This document shows, piece by piece, positions 4,764-6,237 of a stretch of DNA of 6,237 nt (position 1 is the stretch's first letter; each line of letters opens with the position of its first letter). Source of the stretch: Desulfobacterales bacterium (lineage in GTDB: Bacteria > Desulfobacterota > Desulfobacteria > Desulfobacterales > ETH-SRB1); contig DAOVDN010000073.1 in assembly GCA_030669465.1 (NCBI GenBank), positions 1 through 6,237 of the forward strand. Reading direction: 5' to 3'. The translations under genes were made by a program, and so were the position numbers. The notes below the pieces were generated by a model that was not told the DNA's origin, searched no databases, and worked only from the letters and a program-made list of their open reading frames with translations.

Positions 4764-6237
4764 ATTCTTTCTATTTTCTTTCTATTAGTTCCCCAGGGAT
4801 TATTGGCGGAGAAGTCGGATATTTCTGATGCTGAGGTTTTACTTAAACCCTTTCGCGCCAGTCCGGATCAAGTATTGGTTCTTTACAATGCAGATTGGCG
4901 GAAAGATGTGAATGGCTCTGAACCGGGTCAGGATTCAAGGGAGGTTGCCGAATATTATATCAGGATGCACACAAATCCGATTACAGGGAAAAAGCCGTAT
5001 CTGTTAGGCCTAAGATGCGTGCATCGAGAGAAACACTTGAACCAATGGGTTATCAGGGAAAAAAGTCAGGATAACAAGGACGGTATCGTCTTTGTTGGGA
5101 AGGGCAAGGGGCCAAAGCCTGGAGAGTGGGCCAGGGATTCAAGGCGTGTGGAAATTGTTATCGATCCCAGCAAGGTGTTAATTGACTGGGATTCTGTGGA
5201 GATCTGGTGCCGATCTGATCAAAACGGAGAGAAAAAGCTTGTTTCGCCAATAGTCTCAGGTATTCCCCGGAAAAAAGGAAGAAAATTTGTCTATCCCGAT
5301 ATTGAAGAAGATAAAGCACGATGCTACCGCTTTGATGCGCACGAGCTATTCAATGGAACGGTTTGGGTAATATTTAAGGCAAAAGATACCTCCGGGAAAC
5401 TTATCCGCAACTTAAAACTAAAATATTACGATCGAGACGGTTTTAGATTCTCATTACGCGGACAGGACGAAATTGTAGATGAGAAGCATTTCCAGGAAGA
5501 TGTTGCCATTCCGGTCAAGCAGTTTCTTGAAGATCGCGCCAACGCTCTTCCTGACGGAACACTCTTAAAGGATCATATACTCTACATTGTAGTTTGCCAT
5601 GGTCTTCCTTTTTCCTGCGAAGGGGTATTGGGGATCGAAAGAGGTGTGACTTCAAACACCGGAGATCATGGAGATCTGGGTTCTCTGGAACAGCGACTCC
5701 AGACCCTGTTTTACGATTGGGTTCGCAAGATTGTTCCGCCCGTAATTTCAATGTATATGCCCGGAGGCCCGGATTCGAATAAGGGGGTTAGAAACTATCG
5801 TATTACCACGGCCATGCGATATCCTCTAGTTGGCCGGCGGTGGAATCCCTACATGCACCCGGACGCCTATTCATTCCTTGCCAGGAAGAAAGAGGCTCGA
5901 TTTATTAATATCCCACCTTTCCCGGAAGTTAGGAAAAAGATTTCGCCTTTTTTGTTTGCATACGGTGTGAGTCGCATTGACGGAAAAGGACCGAGAGAGG
6001 CGAAACGGCTGATTGATTACTCTCTTTATGCGTCTAAATTTCTCCGGCCTGAAATAGACAAGTCCGTTCGAGAGCGTTTAAAAAAAGAAAATAAAGATAA
6101 GATTAAAGATCTCCCTGAAAGACTCAAAAAAGCAGAGCAGGAAAACAGGTGGGGATCTGATGAACAGGAATGCCTCGGTTTCAGGGTAGTTTCCTCGCGC
6201 AAGAGGCAAGGGATCCTGCAAGGGATACCCTTTCTGG
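4674..6237 (+). CDS. TIGR03790-like exported protein, 3' end outside window
   Basis: An open frame of 521 codons running off the window. It resembles TIGR03790, an uncharacterised family reported as restricted to exosortase-bearing species, which fits the neighbours. Seen, numbering from ATG 4674: an Arg/Lys then hydrophobic segment (about 21-45, ending GLLA-EKSD) that looks like a signal peptide; SPDQVLVLYN (63-72) with REVAEYYI shortly after; ILYIVVCHGLPFS (302-314); and AYGVSRIDG (429-437) followed by a helix DYSLYASKFL, the usual order of family blocks. About 160-170 residues (about 143-300), beta-rich by eye, separate the first block from the second, more than I expect for the family. 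A Lys/Glu-rich stretch follows at about 463-490. The start is doubtful: ATG 4674 is the only ATG and lies in repeat DNA, while the signal-peptide core begins only after the repeat ends. An AUU or other unusual start near 4737-4764, or a decayed start, is possible. Confidence 0.8.
   Translation, partial: MRLNLVCSLETKSCLSCYPVRIFFKGLSCYILSIFFLLVPQGLLAEKSDISDAEVLLKPFRASPDQVLVLYNADWRKDVNGSEPGQDSREVAEYYIRMHTNPITGKKPYLLGLRCVHREKHLNQWVIREKSQDNKDGIVFVGKGKGPKPGEWARDSRRVEIVIDPSKVLIDWDSVEIWCRSDQNGEKKLVSPIVSGIPRKKGRKFVYPDIEEDKARCYRFDAHELFNGTVWVIFKAKDTSGKLIRNLKLKYYDRDGFRFSLRGQDEIVDEKHFQEDVAIPVKQFLEDRANALPDGTLLKDHILYIVVCHGLPFSCEGVLGIERGVTSNTGDHGDLGSLEQRLQTLFYDWVRKIVPPVISMYMPGGPDSNKGVRNYRITTAMRYPLVGRRWNPYMHPDAYSFLARKKEARFINIPPFPEVRKKISPFLFAYGVSRIDGKGPREAKRLIDYSLYASKFLRPEIDKSVRERLKKENKDKIKDLPERLKKAEQENRWGSDEQECLGFRVVSSRKRQGILQGIPFL

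Noticed and set aside
5594..5782. Small + strand ORF of 62 codons
   Set aside because: It lies wholly within the TIGR03790-like frame, which is open and carries family motifs; the composition of the small ORF is Arg-rich and not protein-like.

Overview
The window is part of an exosortase (PEP-CTERM type) surface-protein/exopolysaccharide locus from a Gram-negative bacterium. Two things suggest Desulfobacterota (former Deltaproteobacteria) or a similar repeat-rich lineage: the mix of exosortase, EpsI, a GT4 glycosyltransferase and a TIGR03790-type protein, and the dense 7-nt and 9-nt period extragenic repeats. The taxonomic call is inference from style; there is no rRNA or other marker gene.

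Layout, all genes on the + strand: (1) 2-226, C-terminal end of an exosortase. (2) 223-867, EpsI-like protein, overlapping the exosortase by ATGA. (3) 868-994, an inverted repeat filling almost the whole intergenic gap. (4) 995-2185, a complete GT4 glycosyltransferase. (5) 2186-2925, a 740-bp gene-free block made largely of short-period repeats and hairpins. (6) 2926-4314, a secreted protein of unknown function with a TTG start. (7) 4315 to about 4763, a second repeat block. (8) about 4674-6237, the N-terminal 521 residues of a TIGR03790-like exported protein that runs off the window.

How the genes fit together: exosortase is an integral membrane transpeptidase-like enzyme that processes proteins carrying a C-terminal sorting signal, and EpsI is its usual partner. 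GT4 glycosyltransferases build the exopolysaccharide that such loci normally accompany. TIGR03790 proteins are uncharacterised but are known to occur in exosortase-bearing genomes. The unknown secreted protein between them is therefore a candidate extra component of the same surface system. No PEP-CTERM-like substrate is visible in the window.

The most unusual feature is the relation between repeats and genes. Each of the three intergenic gaps starts with a repeat within a few bases of a stop codon, and each has a repeat ending close to the next coding start. Only the EpsI gene has a clear Shine-Dalgarno sequence. The last gene has no ATG downstream of the repeat, so its only upstream ATG start makes the repeat itself coding.
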